From Vibrio maerlii (lineage in GTDB: Bacteria; Pseudomonadota; Gammaproteobacteria; Enterobacterales; Vibrionaceae): a DNA stretch of 64,000 nt. The notes under the pieces are model-generated. The model was not told the origin of the DNA. It worked only from the letters and a program-made list of their open reading frames with translations, and ran no database searches. Made by a program: the position numbers and the translations under genes. Below, one piece after another: positions 16,903-25,877 of this stretch (position 1 is the first letter of the stretch; each line of letters starts with the position of its first letter). The stretch is taken from positions 8 to 64,007 of the forward strand of contig NZ_QRHC01000002.1 in assembly GCF_003415655.1 (NCBI RefSeq), read 5' to 3'.

Positions 16903-18741
16903 ATGAATGTAACGGCAACACTCAGACCACTGACTCTACTTTTTATAAGCTCGTTTCTACTCATGAGTAGCCACGGTTTAAGTGGTCTGTTGCTGCCAGT
17001 AAAGCTGTCTGCTGACAATGTTAGCGTTCAATCGATCGGTTTTGTTCTATCCATGTATTCTGTCGGCTTCTTGCTCGGCGCAATTATCGGTAAGAAAGTA
17101 CTGCGGCAGATTGGCTTGGTTCGTACCTTTGCCATGTGTGGTAGCTTGGGGGCAACCGCTATCTTGGTCATGGGCACACACACGGATATTGTGTTGTGGT
17201 CATTGATGCGAGCCGTGATGGGATTTTGCATAGCCTGTGCGACCGCAACCCTCGATACTTGGTTCAACAGCGTTTCAACGGAAACCAACCGCGGTAAAAT
17301 CTTGGCGTTCAACCAAGTGGTGATCCTCAGTGCTATTACGCTTGGACAATTCGGACTCGCACTCGCGCCGCCGACCGAAACCACATTGTTTGTGATTTGT
17401 GGCGTGCTATTCAGTATTTCCGTAACTCCGGTCGTTTTCGTCTCTTCTTATGAGCCGAAGATTGAACAAACCGGCTCTATCTCGCTAAAAGATATCTATA
17501 TCTTATCTCCGCTTGGCGTCGTGACCTGTTTTATCTGTGGCATTCTTTATTCGACCATTGCCAATATGTTGCCCGTCTATTCTGAAAGTGTTGGGATTAC
17601 TGGCTTTCAGCTCTCTCTATTCATGGGTGCGGCCACAGCCGGCGGTATTTTGCTCCAACTGCCCATGGGCTACTTATCGGATAGATTTGAGCGCCGGAAG
17701 GTGATTCTCGCCAGCTGCTTTGTTCTGGCTATCGTCAGCTTCTCATTGCCAGTGAGCATTGAGTACCAGTGGGAGTTCGCGCCTTATATCCTAGTTGCGC
17801 TCACCATGGGGTTTATTGCCTGTTTATACCCACTGAGCATCTCAGAAACGTTCGATAGAGCGCAAAAAGCACAGCTAGTCCCGGTTCTATCTGGCCTACT
17901 CTGCATCTACGCCTTTGGTTCCATTATTGGTCCTTATTCAGCGTCGATCTTAATGCAAAGGACCGACAGTGATTCCTTGTTCATCTTTATGATTGTCGTT
18001 GAGCTGATATTGGTGATGTTTACCATCCACCGCATGGCAATGCGTAAACCTATTCCTGTCGAAGAACAAGAAGAGTTCATCGTTCAGGCTCCCGCCTCTA
18101 TCTATAGTGAACTGGATCCACGAACCGAATATCAAGAGCACTCGCTCTATGTTGAAGAGACGGTAGAAAAAGTCGAAGAGCTGGCGAAACAGCACCCGAA
18201 TAATGCGATCAGCTTTATTCGCAGCTTGGCAAGTAACAATCCAGAATGGATCGCATCCATAGCCGAGCGCGCAAGCCAGATCGACAGTATCGATACCGTT
18301 ACCCTATTCCGGGCATTAACGGTAACGAATTCTGATCTTGCCATTTCGATCGCCAAACGTATCTCCGAAACGGAAGGTGATCAGATTGATGAACTGGTGA
18401 GCTGGCTGATTGAGAAAGAGCCAGAAAACGCGATGACCATCCTCGCGGCGATCTCCGACTCTCTCGACGACCCGGCTAAGACCGTCATTGAACCTCTTGC
18501 AGAACACAACCCAGAGAAACTGGTTGAACTAGGGCAAGAACTTGCGAGCTCTGCCGTTGCGAGCAACCAGGCTCAGCGACTTGCCGATAGGGACGATGAT
18601 GAAGTGACGGAAAACATGGAGGAGTTCATCTTAGCGGTCGCTGAGAGTGCACCAGAGCATGTTGCTGAGGTCGCAGAAGTGGTTGAGGAGTCACTGCAAC
18701 AAAGTCATGAAGAGCTTAAACCAACTCAAGATGTCACATAA
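16903..18741 (+). CDS. MFS transporter (YcaD-like) with long C-terminal helical tail
   Basis: About 612 residues. Residues 1-385 form a 12-helix MFS carrier ('SVGFLLGAIIGKKVLRQIG' loop 2-3, 'GYLSDRFERRKV' loop 8-9) related to E. coli YcaD. After about residue 400 comes a soluble, acidic ~200-residue tail made of short helical pairs ('AKQHPNNAISFIRSLASNNPEWIASIAERAS' type), rich in Glu/Asp and lacking membrane helices. Typical MFS carriers are near 400 residues, so the tail is an add-on. I start at ATG 16903 with AAGGA nine bases upstream; the frame is open to ATG 16777, but the 42 extra residues are polar and lack carrier similarity. Substrate unknown. Confidence 0.82.
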   Translation: MNVTATLRPLTLLFISSFLLMSSHGLSGLLLPVKLSADNVSVQSIGFVLSMYSVGFLLGAIIGKKVLRQIGLVRTFAMCGSLGATAILVMGTHTDIVLWSLMRAVMGFCIACATATLDTWFNSVSTETNRGKILAFNQVVILSAITLGQFGLALAPPTETTLFVICGVLFSISVTPVVFVSSYEPKIEQTGSISLKDIYILSPLGVVTCFICGILYSTIANMLPVYSESVGITGFQLSLFMGAATAGGILLQLPMGYLSDRFERRKVILASCFVLAIVSFSLPVSIEYQWEFAPYILVALTMGFIACLYPLSISETFDRAQKAQLVPVLSGLLCIYAFGSIIGPYSASILMQRTDSDSLFIFMIVVELILVMFTIHRMAMRKPIPVEEQEEFIVQAPASIYSELDPRTEYQEHSLYVEETVEKVEELAKQHPNNAISFIRSLASNNPEWIASIAERASQIDSIDTVTLFRALTVTNSDLAISIAKRISETEGDQIDELVSWLIEKEPENAMTILAAISDSLDDPAKTVIEPLAEHNPEKLVELGQELASSAVASNQAQRLADRDDDEVTENMEEFILAVAESAPEHVAEVAEVVEESLQQSHEELKPTQDVT

Positions 18742-18798
18742 CGGTTTATTCACGTTCGTAGGGCCTTTACTTTTGAACGGTTTTTACTTTCGTATGGA

Positions 18799-18811
18799 TT
18801 TCAAATGAAAG
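18799..18811. promoter_or_regulatory. Putative autoregulatory operator of DeoR-type gene
   Basis: TTTCAAATGAAAG, 47 bp upstream of the GTG start of the YciT-like regulator. Same 12-bp palindrome as in the fsa/glycyl-radical control region. A further CTTTCG half-element lies at 18787-18792. Confidence 0.55.
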
Positions 18812-18857
18812 CCAAAACCACTAGAATACTTACCATCAGAAGATTCGAGGTAAGCGC

Positions 18858-19598
18858 GTGAACTCAAGACAGAACGAAATAGTCCAACTGGTTAATCAAC
18901 ATAAACGCATTCAGGTCACTGAGCTGTCTGACATCATTGGGGTATCTGGAGTGACGATTCGTCAGGATCTCAACTTCCTTGAAACCGAAGGCTACCTTAA
19001 GCGTGTTCATGGCGCAGCTATCGCATTAGAAAGCGACAATATTGATTCTCGCTTAGAAGTTCGTTTTGACATCAAGCAATCATTGGCAAGTAAGGCCGCA
19101 GATCTCGTCGCACCAAACGAAACGGTGCTCATTGAAGGTGGCAGTGCCAATGCGTTGCTGGCTCGCACATTAGCCGAGCGTGGAGACGTCACCATTATCA
19201 CACCGTCTGCATACATCGCCCACCTACTCCGAAGCTCGTCGGCTAATATCATTCTTTTAGGTGGTGTCTATCAGCACCAAGGTGAAAGCCTTGTTGGGCC
19301 ACTCACTAAGCTATGCATTGAGAATATCCATTTTAGCACCGCATTTATCGGTATTGATGGCTACCATCAGGATACTGGATTCACGAGCCGCGATATGATG
19401 CGAGCTGAGATCGCCGAAACCATCTTGAACAAAAAAAGACGTAACATCGTACTGACCGATTCAAGTAAATTTGGTCAAATTTATCCATCAAGTATTGGGC
19501 AACCTCGAGCTATTTCTATGGTGTTAACCGATGAGTCTGCTCCCAATGAAGATATCGCTCACCTTAAATCTATGGGTATTGAGGTGATCGTTAATTAG
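18858..19598 (+). CDS. DeoR-family repressor, YciT-like
   Basis: 246 residues. N-terminal DeoR winged helix ('IQVTELSDIIGVSGVTIRQDLNFLETEGYLKR') and a C-terminal sugar-phosphate-isomerase-like effector domain ('VLIEGGSANALLARTLAERGDVTIITPS', 'AFIGIDGYHQDTGFTSRDMMRAEIA', 'VLTDSSKFG'). These long segments resemble E. coli YciT closely. DeoR proteins usually bind a phosphorylated sugar or a related metabolite and repress. Start is GTG 18858 with GAGG eight bases upstream. A palindrome 47 bp upstream matches sites at the fsa locus, so that locus is a proposed target. Stands alone; a hairpin follows. Confidence 0.88.
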   Translation: MNSRQNEIVQLVNQHKRIQVTELSDIIGVSGVTIRQDLNFLETEGYLKRVHGAAIALESDNIDSRLEVRFDIKQSLASKAADLVAPNETVLIEGGSANALLARTLAERGDVTIITPSAYIAHLLRSSSANIILLGGVYQHQGESLVGPLTKLCIENIHFSTAFIGIDGYHQDTGFTSRDMMRAEIAETILNKKRRNIVLTDSSKFGQIYPSSIGQPRAISMVLTDESAPNEDIAHLKSMGIEVIVN

Positions 19599-19616
19599 AC
19601 ACTCGTCTTTTATCGT

Positions 19617-19665
19617 AAAAAGCGTAAGAAATGGATGTTTCATATATCACTCCTTACGCTTTAAA
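19617..19665. terminator. Hairpin between DeoR-type gene and LuxR-type gene
   Basis: AAAGCGTAAG / CTTACGCTTT arms separated by about 27 bases between convergent genes; can act as a terminator in both directions, though the loop is long. Confidence 0.6.
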
Positions 19666-19697
19666 AAGTATTAAATAAGAACTAAATAAACTTAACT

Positions 19698-20351
19698 TCA
19701 CGCTAAGTATTTTCTCGCCCAAGCCGTTGCTTGCATCCTATTTTTTACTTCAATCTTCTTAAAAATATTATATAAGTGTGACTTTATTGTGTGCTCACTA
19801 ATAAATAAACTGTCCGCTATTTCAATATTAGAACCACCCGTTTTTAAGGATTGAAGTATTTCTAATTCTCGTCGAGTTAATTCAGCGTTGATCTCAACAT
19901 CGTCATTTTCTTTTGGTACTTTGTCTTCGTAATAGCTGATTAAAGCATTAATTAGTCCACGTGGAAGCCAATTTTCACCTTTAGAAATCGCAAGTAAACC
20001 GTCACAAACATGATCAATACTGTCTTTAGAATCAAAGATACCTCTTAAAGCAGGCCATTGAACCACCTCTTCTACACTCATGTCTTTCATGACATTGAGA
20101 AGAACAGTAGTACAGACAGCATCAGCCTCCTTAAGACACTCAGCAAACTCATCAAGTTGATGGCAGCTCGAGAAGTCGATGATCAGCATTGATGGGGAAG
20201 TAAACGCCAGCTGCTTGTTCACAACTAGGTCTGGGTCGATGATAGAGATGTTTAAGCCTGTTTTCGACTCCAACATCTCTCTAAAATTTTCACTTTGTAA
20301 GTTATGTTTCGTAATTAGCTTTATGTTATTTAAGACAACCTGACTTTCCAT
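19698..20351 (-). CDS. LuxR/CsgD-type regulator, VpsT-like paralogue with WLPR
   Basis: 217 residues: an N-terminal receiver-like domain (about 1-140) without an evident phospho-acceptor pocket, and a C-terminal LuxR helix-turn-helix ('LTRRELEILQSLKTGGSNIEIADSLFISEHTIKSHLYNIFKK', split). This is the CsgD/VpsT layout. VpsT binds cyclic di-GMP through W[F/L/M][T/S]R; here the matching place reads W-L-P-R ('GENWLPRG'), so the third position deviates. Tandem paralogue of the next gene, same strand, 291 bp between them. Probably a biofilm or surface-matrix regulator; whether it still binds the nucleotide is open. Confidence 0.82.
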   Translation of the reverse strand: MESQVVLNNIKLITKHNLQSENFREMLESKTGLNISIIDPDLVVNKQLAFTSPSMLIIDFSSCHQLDEFAECLKEADAVCTTVLLNVMKDMSVEEVVQWPALRGIFDSKDSIDHVCDGLLAISKGENWLPRGLINALISYYEDKVPKENDDVEINAELTRRELEILQSLKTGGSNIEIADSLFISEHTIKSHLYNIFKKIEVKNRMQATAWARKYLA

Positions 20352-20642
20352 AATTAATATCTCATTTATCCCTAATCGAAAAAATATAAGGTTAGAAAAA
20401 AGATTAAAACAGCAAGGTAATAAACTAACCTAAGAGTTTATAGACTACCCAAATGGTATTAATTATTTCAATAGATGATATTTAATAACGAATAGGAATA
20501 CGTTATATGTTTCAGAAGTGAGAAAATTAGACATGTATTATCACCCACTATTAGTGAGGTATAAACATTAGATATAGTTAATGTAGTGCTTGGTAATATT
20601 AGTATAACCAAGCAAATAAAACCAGAGGTTGTAAGCTATTTG

Positions 20643-21344
20643 TTAATTATATTTTGGCGGGATCGGCGCATTAAGATGGTCTTTCGCCCACAATAACGCT
20701 TGTACGCGATTTTTTGCTTTGATCTTTTTGAAAATGTTATGGAGATGTGTTTTTACGGTATTCTCACTCACGGTCAGTGCTGAAGCGATTTGACAGTTAG
20801 ATGCACCATCAGAGAGCAAGGAAATGATTTGATACTCTCGCTTGGTGAGTTTGGCATTAGTGGGCGAGCAGACCGGTTTAGTTTGCTGCCTCAGAGCAAG
20901 AATGTAGTCTTGAGCCACCTTTCTGCTTAGCCACATCTCCCCAGCAATGATCTTTTCGATGCCGCATTTCAATACAGTAATATCGTCTGAAGCGTAGAAA
21001 ACCCCGACTAATGAACGCCAGATCCAGAGTTCTGCATAGGTTACTTTCGGATCGCAGTTAAGCAAGATCTCATCCACGTCAAAGTAATGCAGCGCTTTAA
21101 AGTCGCTGTAGGCATCTAGCCATTGTTCATCAAACACACCAACATCCACCAGCAGATATTGGATCTCCTCTTCATCAAATACCGGGTTATGACTTTCGAA
21201 CATCGCAGGAGTGACAATAAGAACCTGTATTCCCAAAGCTGATTGCAATACATCACGCAAAAGTGAAGATTGCATACTATCCTCTGTGATAAGAATAACG
21301 TGTGTGTCTTGGTCGCCTATTGCCTGTTCGCTAGCCATGTTCAT
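20643..21344 (-). CDS. LuxR/CsgD-type regulator, VpsT-like with WLSR motif
   Basis: 233 residues with the same receiver-like plus LuxR HTH layout ('LTKREYQIISLLSDGASNCQIASALTVSENTVKTHLHNIFKK', split). 'GEMWLSRK' matches the W[F/L/M][T/S]R cyclic di-GMP motif of VpsT exactly. An Asp is present in 'YLLVDVGVFDEQW', but the rest of a phosphorylation pocket is not obvious. ATG 21344 has AAGG seven bases upstream. Transcribed toward its paralogue. Likely activates or represses matrix genes elsewhere; no polysaccharide operon adjoins it. Confidence 0.85.
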   Translation of the reverse strand: MNMASEQAIGDQDTHVILITEDSMQSSLLRDVLQSALGIQVLIVTPAMFESHNPVFDEEEIQYLLVDVGVFDEQWLDAYSDFKALHYFDVDEILLNCDPKVTYAELWIWRSLVGVFYASDDITVLKCGIEKIIAGEMWLSRKVAQDYILALRQQTKPVCSPTNAKLTKREYQIISLLSDGASNCQIASALTVSENTVKTHLHNIFKKIKAKNRVQALLWAKDHLNAPIPPKYN

Positions 21345-21508
21345 CGTGAACCTTGTATTGTCTGAGACTGTTTATAATTTAGTCTAGATTTGTTGACTAA
21401 CGACGAAAAGTCAAGTATGAAAAGATTTAGCACTTTCCACTAAACAATTGATATACAATACTTTTTTAATATTCTTCACTATTCATAAACTAAAGAACTA
21501 GAATACAA

Positions 21509-21537
21509 AAAAGCGAAGCCATTTAAGCTTCGCTTTT
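21509..21537 (-). terminator. Intrinsic terminator after the 66-residue gene
   Basis: AAAGCGAAGC / GCTTCGCTTT stem with a short loop; on the minus strand it ends in TTTTTTG. It terminates the small gene at 21562-21762. Confidence 0.85.
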
Positions 21538-21561
21538 GTCGTAATTCATGCTTTTTCAAAC

Positions 21562-21762
21562 TTAATGAATTGGCTTGTCGTTCTTTTTATTGAACTGACC
21601 GAAGTGAGCTTCCAATACTTCTGGAGTCAATTTGCCTTCAGCTTCTAGTTTTTTGAACTCAGCAACGATTGCTTTCTGCTCTTCAATTGAAGGAAGTGCT
21701 ACTTCAGGCTCATCTGCCGTCTCAGCAACCATTGCTTCCAGTTCTTTCTCAAAATCACTCAT
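21562..21762 (-). CDS. Small acidic protein, 66 residues, function unknown
   Basis: Short, strongly acidic, largely helical and cytosolic: 'FEKELEAMVAETADEPEV' then 'EEQKAIVAEFKKLEAEGKLTPEVLEAHFGQF'. No Cys, no membrane segment. Upstream AGGTAAGTAAC gives a plausible RBS and a proper terminator follows, so it is very likely a real gene. It lies 80 bp downstream of a chemoreceptor on the same strand. I do not recognise the family. Confidence 0.75.
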   Translation of the reverse strand: MSDFEKELEAMVAETADEPEVALPSIEEQKAIVAEFKKLEAEGKLTPEVLEAHFGQFNKKNDKPIH

Positions 21763-21842
21763 GTTACTTACCTAAAAATAGTGAAACTAGTGCAAGTTTA
21801 CTCATTAATCCCATTGAGTGCTAGCGCTTGTGCCTACCGCGC

Positions 21843-23759
21843 TTAAAGCTTAAAGCTACCAACCATGGTATCCAGTCGAGAAGAGAGCGCTTTCAGCTCC
21901 TGACTTGCATCCGCTAATTGCTCAGCAGTGCCTGTCGTCACCTCGTTGATCGAGTTGATCTCTTCAATGTTCTGGTTGATGGTATGCACAACCGTGGATT
22001 GCTCTTCTGTCGCTGTCGCTACCTGAGTATTACGGTCAGTGATATCTAAGATTCGGTCTGAGATACCGCCTAACACCTCTACCGCTTCATCAGAGGCCGT
22101 TACCCCTTCGAAGGTCACTTCTTTACCCACATTCATTGCATTAACCGCATCTTGTGCATCGCTTTGAAGCTGGTTGATCATGCGTTGGATTTCTTCCGTT
22201 GAGTCTGCTGTACGGCTTGCTAGGTTTCGAACCTCATCAGCAACAACTGCAAAACCACGACCTTGTTCACCCGCGCGCGCTGCTTCAATCGCCGCATTAA
22301 GGGCCAGTAGGTTCGTTTGCTCAGAGATATCACGAATAACACCTAGGATAGAGCCAATATCTTGAGTGGTTGAGGCGAGCTGCTCAATCACTTGTCCTGT
22401 AGTTTCGATATCTTGTGCAAGACGGCTAATCGCATCTTTCGCTTTGTTGACAACCTTGCGACCTACCTCGGTATTTTCAGAAGCATAGTTCGCTGTCTCT
22501 GCGGCTGTCGCTGCATTTGACGCGATTTCTGCAATCGTCATACCCATTTGGTTTATTGCCGTCACAACCTGAACCGTTTGGTCTCGCTGCTCTTGGCTGT
22601 TGTCGTGAGTTAGGTGTGCCTTCTGAGATACGTTCTCTGCCGCGACTTGAAGAGCTTGGCTAGTTGAACACACTTCGATCATAGATTGGTGAATCTTTTC
22701 AATAAAGCCATTAAAGCCATTGGATAATTGAGCAATTTCATCATTGCCCTTCACTTCAATGCGTTGTGAGAGGTCACCATCACCTGTGCCTAAGTCGCCG
22801 AAGCGCTTCGCCAATGCGTTAATTGGGTTGGTAATGCTGTTTGCTAATAGGATACCAAGTGCAATGAATATAATCGCCACAACAACGGTCGTGATCAACA
22901 TCTTCTGAGCTGTCGCATCAAGCTCGGCGAATACTTCAGAAGTCGGTACCACACCGACAACAAACCAGTCCATTGATGAAACGTAAAGACTCGCAATGAA
23001 GTGACCTTGACCTTCATGTTCAACCTCAATCAGGTTAAAGCCTGATTTATTAAGCAGTTGGTTGGTCTCTGTACCGTAGATACGCTGGAGCGTTTGTTGG
23101 CTCTTGGTTGAATCTGGGTGGATTTGAATCTCACCCTTACTGTTTGTTAGCAACACAAAGCCAGAGTTCTCAATCTTAAAGCTTTTCAATAGGCGAACCA
23201 TGTCACCCATCGACTTCGATAAGCCTGCCATCGCATAGCCAGAGGGCTGTTGGTAGTTAGCAAACATTTTCACATCGCCATTGGCTTCTTGGAACATGCT
23301 CACTTGCATCTCTTGGCCTGACGCGGTAAAGCCAAAGAACCAGCTGTCTTGAGAGTGGTTAAGCTGGCGCAGGAAGCCATTTTGGTTCCAATAATACGCA
23401 GACTGCTTATTCGCGACCGACGCATCATTTAGACTGTACTGGTTACGTACGTTATTCAGCTGCTTGATGAGCTTAGCCTCAACTTGAGGATCGCGATCCG
23501 TTGTGCGAATAGCATCAATAATGTATTCGTTTGAAGCGATTTGCTCTGCCGCAGAAAGCATTTGTGATACTTCTCGGTCGATCTCGCCATTGATTCGCTC
23601 AAGAAGCCCTGGCAACTCAATATCGATTAGACGGTGACTTAATACGTCTCTTGATTGTTTTTGTGCCATCACACCAACGATGATGGTAGATGCGAGGACC
23701 GCAAAGGTGATTCCTGCAACGACTTTTTGTTTGATACTCATGTAACGTAAGCTGAACAT
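21843..23759 (-). CDS. Methyl-accepting chemotaxis protein with CACHE-like sensor
   Basis: 638 residues: membrane helix (about 12-30), large periplasmic sensor (about 35-285, CACHE-like, with '[23 protein letters not shown]'), second membrane helix (about 288-310), HAMP with '[23 protein letters not shown]', and a methyl-accepting domain with the tip '[20 protein letters not shown]'. No C-terminal NWETF-type pentapeptide. ATG 23759 has AGGGG seven bases upstream. Between the pst operon and the small acidic gene, same strand as both, but separated from pst by a terminator and an ERIC element. Confidence 0.9.
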   Translation of the reverse strand: MFSLRYMSIKQKVVAGITFAVLASTIIVGVMAQKQSRDVLSHRLIDIELPGLLERINGEIDREVSQMLSAAEQIASNEYIIDAIRTTDRDPQVEAKLIKQLNNVRNQYSLNDASVANKQSAYYWNQNGFLRQLNHSQDSWFFGFTASGQEMQVSMFQEANGDVKMFANYQQPSGYAMAGLSKSMGDMVRLLKSFKIENSGFVLLTNSKGEIQIHPDSTKSQQTLQRIYGTETNQLLNKSGFNLIEVEHEGQGHFIASLYVSSMDWFVVGVVPTSEVFAELDATAQKMLITTVVVAIIFIALGILLANSITNPINALAKRFGDLGTGDGDLSQRIEVKGNDEIAQLSNGFNGFIEKIHQSMIEVCSTSQALQVAAENVSQKAHLTHDNSQEQRDQTVQVVTAINQMGMTIAEIASNAATAAETANYASENTEVGRKVVNKAKDAISRLAQDIETTGQVIEQLASTTQDIGSILGVIRDISEQTNLLALNAAIEAARAGEQGRGFAVVADEVRNLASRTADSTEEIQRMINQLQSDAQDAVNAMNVGKEVTFEGVTASDEAVEVLGGISDRILDITDRNTQVATATEEQSTVVHTINQNIEEINSINEVTTGTAEQLADASQELKALSSRLDTMVGSFKL

Positions 23760-23935
23760 CAGATTGCCCCTAAATTGGCATTAGAAAATTACTACGTTAT
23801 ATCGACTCTGCGTACGGTAGCTTTAGATAAATTTCACCAATAATTGCGTTATTTTTTGTAGGTTGATTATTCCCAACTCACGACACCGTTTGCGTCGTTG
23901 CAGACCCAATGAAACGGCTTAACTAACAGCCATAA

Positions 23936-23960
23936 AAAAGCCCCTCATAAAGAGGGGCAA
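23936..23960 (-). terminator. Terminator downstream of pst operon and ERIC element
   Basis: GCCCCTC / GAGGGGC stem with a four-to-five-base loop, ending in TTTTTT on the minus strand. It lies about 200 bp after pstB, beyond the ERIC element. Confidence 0.85.
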
Positions 23961-24035
23961 GGTTTCCATCGCTTATTATTATAGTGATTTTGCCAGTAAA
24001 TTCTTTAAGTCGTTATAGCAACTTAGACAAAGTCA

Positions 24036-24162
24036 TATACTCAAAATAATTGGAGTAGCAGCTAGGCGACAAGACAATTCGACCCTATGAGCATAGTCCG
24101 CTATGTGATTAGGGCGGATTGGCGCAGTCAACGACGCTGCAGCTTCAAGAATGAAGAGTATA
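24036..24162. repeat. ERIC-type intergenic repeat, 127 bp
   Basis: Exactly 127 bp, bounded by TATACTC at the left and GAGTATA at the right, with the inner arms 'TTGGAGTAGCAGC' and 'GCTGCAGCTTCAA' and a central inverted core around 'ATGAGCATAGTCCGCTATGTGATT'-like sequence (core 24087-24111). Length, end sequences and 'AGCTTCAAGAATGAAGAGTATA'-like right end correspond to the ERIC family known from enterobacteria and Vibrio. Its right end touches the pstB stop codon (24165-24163) with no base between. It would be transcribed as part of the pst mRNA and fold into a long hairpin. Confidence 0.85.
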
Positions 24163-24912
24163 TTAGCCGAAGTCGCCGTTCACGTAGCCCTTTGTACGAT
24201 CGTCTTTCGGGTCACTGAAAATAACCTGTGTGTCATCGTGCTCAACAAGCTCACCCATTAGGAAGAAAGCGGTACGGTCAGAAATACGACGCGCTTGCTG
24301 CATTGAGTGAGTTACGATAACGATGGTGTAGTTCTTTTTCAGATCTTCCATCAGTTCTTCAATTTTATGTGTCGCAATCGGGTCAAGTGCAGACGTTGGC
24401 TCATCCATAAGGATCACATCTGGTTCCATTGCAATCGTACGCGCAATACACAAACGCTGCTGCTGACCACCAGATAGACCAAATGCATGTGACTTAAGAC
24501 GGTCTTTTACTTCATCCCAAAGAGCAGCACCGCGTAGTGAACGCTCAACGACTTCATCTAGTTGCTTCTTATCTTTGATACCTTGAGCACGCAGACCGTA
24601 AGCCACGTTCTCATAAATACTCATTGGGAATGGGTTTGGCTTTTGGAACACCATACCCACTCGGATACGCAGATCAGCGACGTCAATGTTGCCATAGATA
24701 TCGGTACCATCCATATCCAGCTTACCCGTGATTTTAACGCCTTCAATTAGGTCGTTCATGCGGTTAAGGCAACGAAGTAGCGTGGATTTACCACAGCCAG
24801 ACGGGCCAATAAGAGCCGTTACTTGCTTTGTTGGGATAGGTAGATTGATTGTCTTAAGTGCTTGGTTGTCGCCGTAGAACAGGTCTAGGTTTTCAATATC
24901 AAATTTGTTCAT
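24163..24912 (-). CDS. pstB: Phosphate ABC transporter ATP-binding protein PstB
   Basis: 249-residue ATPase of the high-affinity phosphate importer. Walker A '[10 protein letters not shown]', signature '[16 protein letters not shown]', Walker B '[13 protein letters not shown]', and the Pst-specific '[20 protein letters not shown]'. Fourth gene of pstSCAB, 68 bp after pstA. The stop codon adjoins an ERIC element. The phoU gene that commonly follows pstB is absent: the next gene is a chemoreceptor. Confidence 0.97.
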   Translation of the reverse strand: MNKFDIENLDLFYGDNQALKTINLPIPTKQVTALIGPSGCGKSTLLRCLNRMNDLIEGVKITGKLDMDGTDIYGNIDVADLRIRVGMVFQKPNPFPMSIYENVAYGLRAQGIKDKKQLDEVVERSLRGAALWDEVKDRLKSHAFGLSGGQQQRLCIARTIAMEPDVILMDEPTSALDPIATHKIEELMEDLKKNYTIVIVTHSMQQARRISDRTAFFLMGELVEHDDTQVIFSDPKDDRTKGYVNGDFG

Positions 24913-24980
24913 ATTCTTAATCTCTAAATTCTTAAATTCGTGTCTAATGCTAATTAACTTTGTTTATCAGAAAACATTTA

Positions 24981-25862
24981 TTAGTAAGTTGCTGTGTTGA
25001 AGCGACGTGCAATCAACTTAGTTACCATGTTGATTAGCAGTACGACAACGATAAGCACTGTTGCTGTACCATAAGCTTGGTTCCACTCATCAATAGTGAA
25101 CAGCTCAGTAGTCAGCTTATAAAGGTGAACGGTTAGTGTACGACCCGAGTCGAATAGCGACTCTGGAATACGTGCCACCATACCTGCTGTTAAGAAAACA
25201 GGCGCAGATTCACCGATTACACGACCAATACTTAGAATGACCGAAGTTAAGATACCTGGGATTGCACTTGGTAAGATCAAACGCCAGATAGTATAGATTT
25301 TTGAAGCGCCAAGGCCATATGAGCCTTCACGGTATGTTTGTGGTACTGCCATTAACGCTTCTTCCGTTGTACGGATGATAACAGGCAGAATCAGAATACT
25401 TAGTGTTAGAGCACCTGAAAGAACAGAGAAACCAAGACCAAGAATCGATACAAAGAAGGTCATACCAAATAGACCAAAGATGATCGATGGGATACCGGCT
25501 AATGACTCTGTACAGAAACGAATCACTTTAACCAGCTTACTGCCGACTTTCGCATATTCTGTTAAGTAAATAGCAGTCATGATTCCTAATGGTGCCGCAA
25601 CCGCAATTGAAGCGATAACCATATAGATAGTTGCAATAATCATCGGGAAGATACCGCGTTCTTCACCAGTACGAGTGTAGTTGTCAGTAATAAAGTTCCA
25701 GTCTACGTATTGCAGACCATTCGATAGGATGTACCATATAATCCAGAACAGGAAGCCTACCGTCACCGCTGCCGCAGCCCATACAAAGGCATTTAAAATG
25801 TTATCTTTGTTCTGGCGAGCTTGCTTTAGTTTTGCGTGATCCAATGCTTTTACGTTTTGCAT
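24981..25862 (-). CDS. pstA: Phosphate ABC transporter permease PstA
   Basis: 293 residues with six membrane helices and the binding-protein-dependent permease loop 'EGSYGLGASKIYTIWRLILPSAIPGI', the EAA-type contact with PstB. Spaced 15 bp from pstC. 'GRVIGESAPVFLTAG' is typical of PstA. Forms the heterodimeric phosphate channel with PstC. Confidence 0.96.
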   Translation of the reverse strand: MQNVKALDHAKLKQARQNKDNILNAFVWAAAAVTVGFLFWIIWYILSNGLQYVDWNFITDNYTRTGEERGIFPMIIATIYMVIASIAVAAPLGIMTAIYLTEYAKVGSKLVKVIRFCTESLAGIPSIIFGLFGMTFFVSILGLGFSVLSGALTLSILILPVIIRTTEEALMAVPQTYREGSYGLGASKIYTIWRLILPSAIPGILTSVILSIGRVIGESAPVFLTAGMVARIPESLFDSGRTLTVHLYKLTTELFTIDEWNQAYGTATVLIVVVLLINMVTKLIARRFNTATY

Positions 25863-25877
25863 AATGTTACCTTTCGC

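Noticed and set aside
20589..20616. GCTTGGT / ACCAAGC hairpin between the two LuxR-type genes as a terminator
   Set aside because: No T run on either strand; left unlabelled as it could be a weak pause or nothing.
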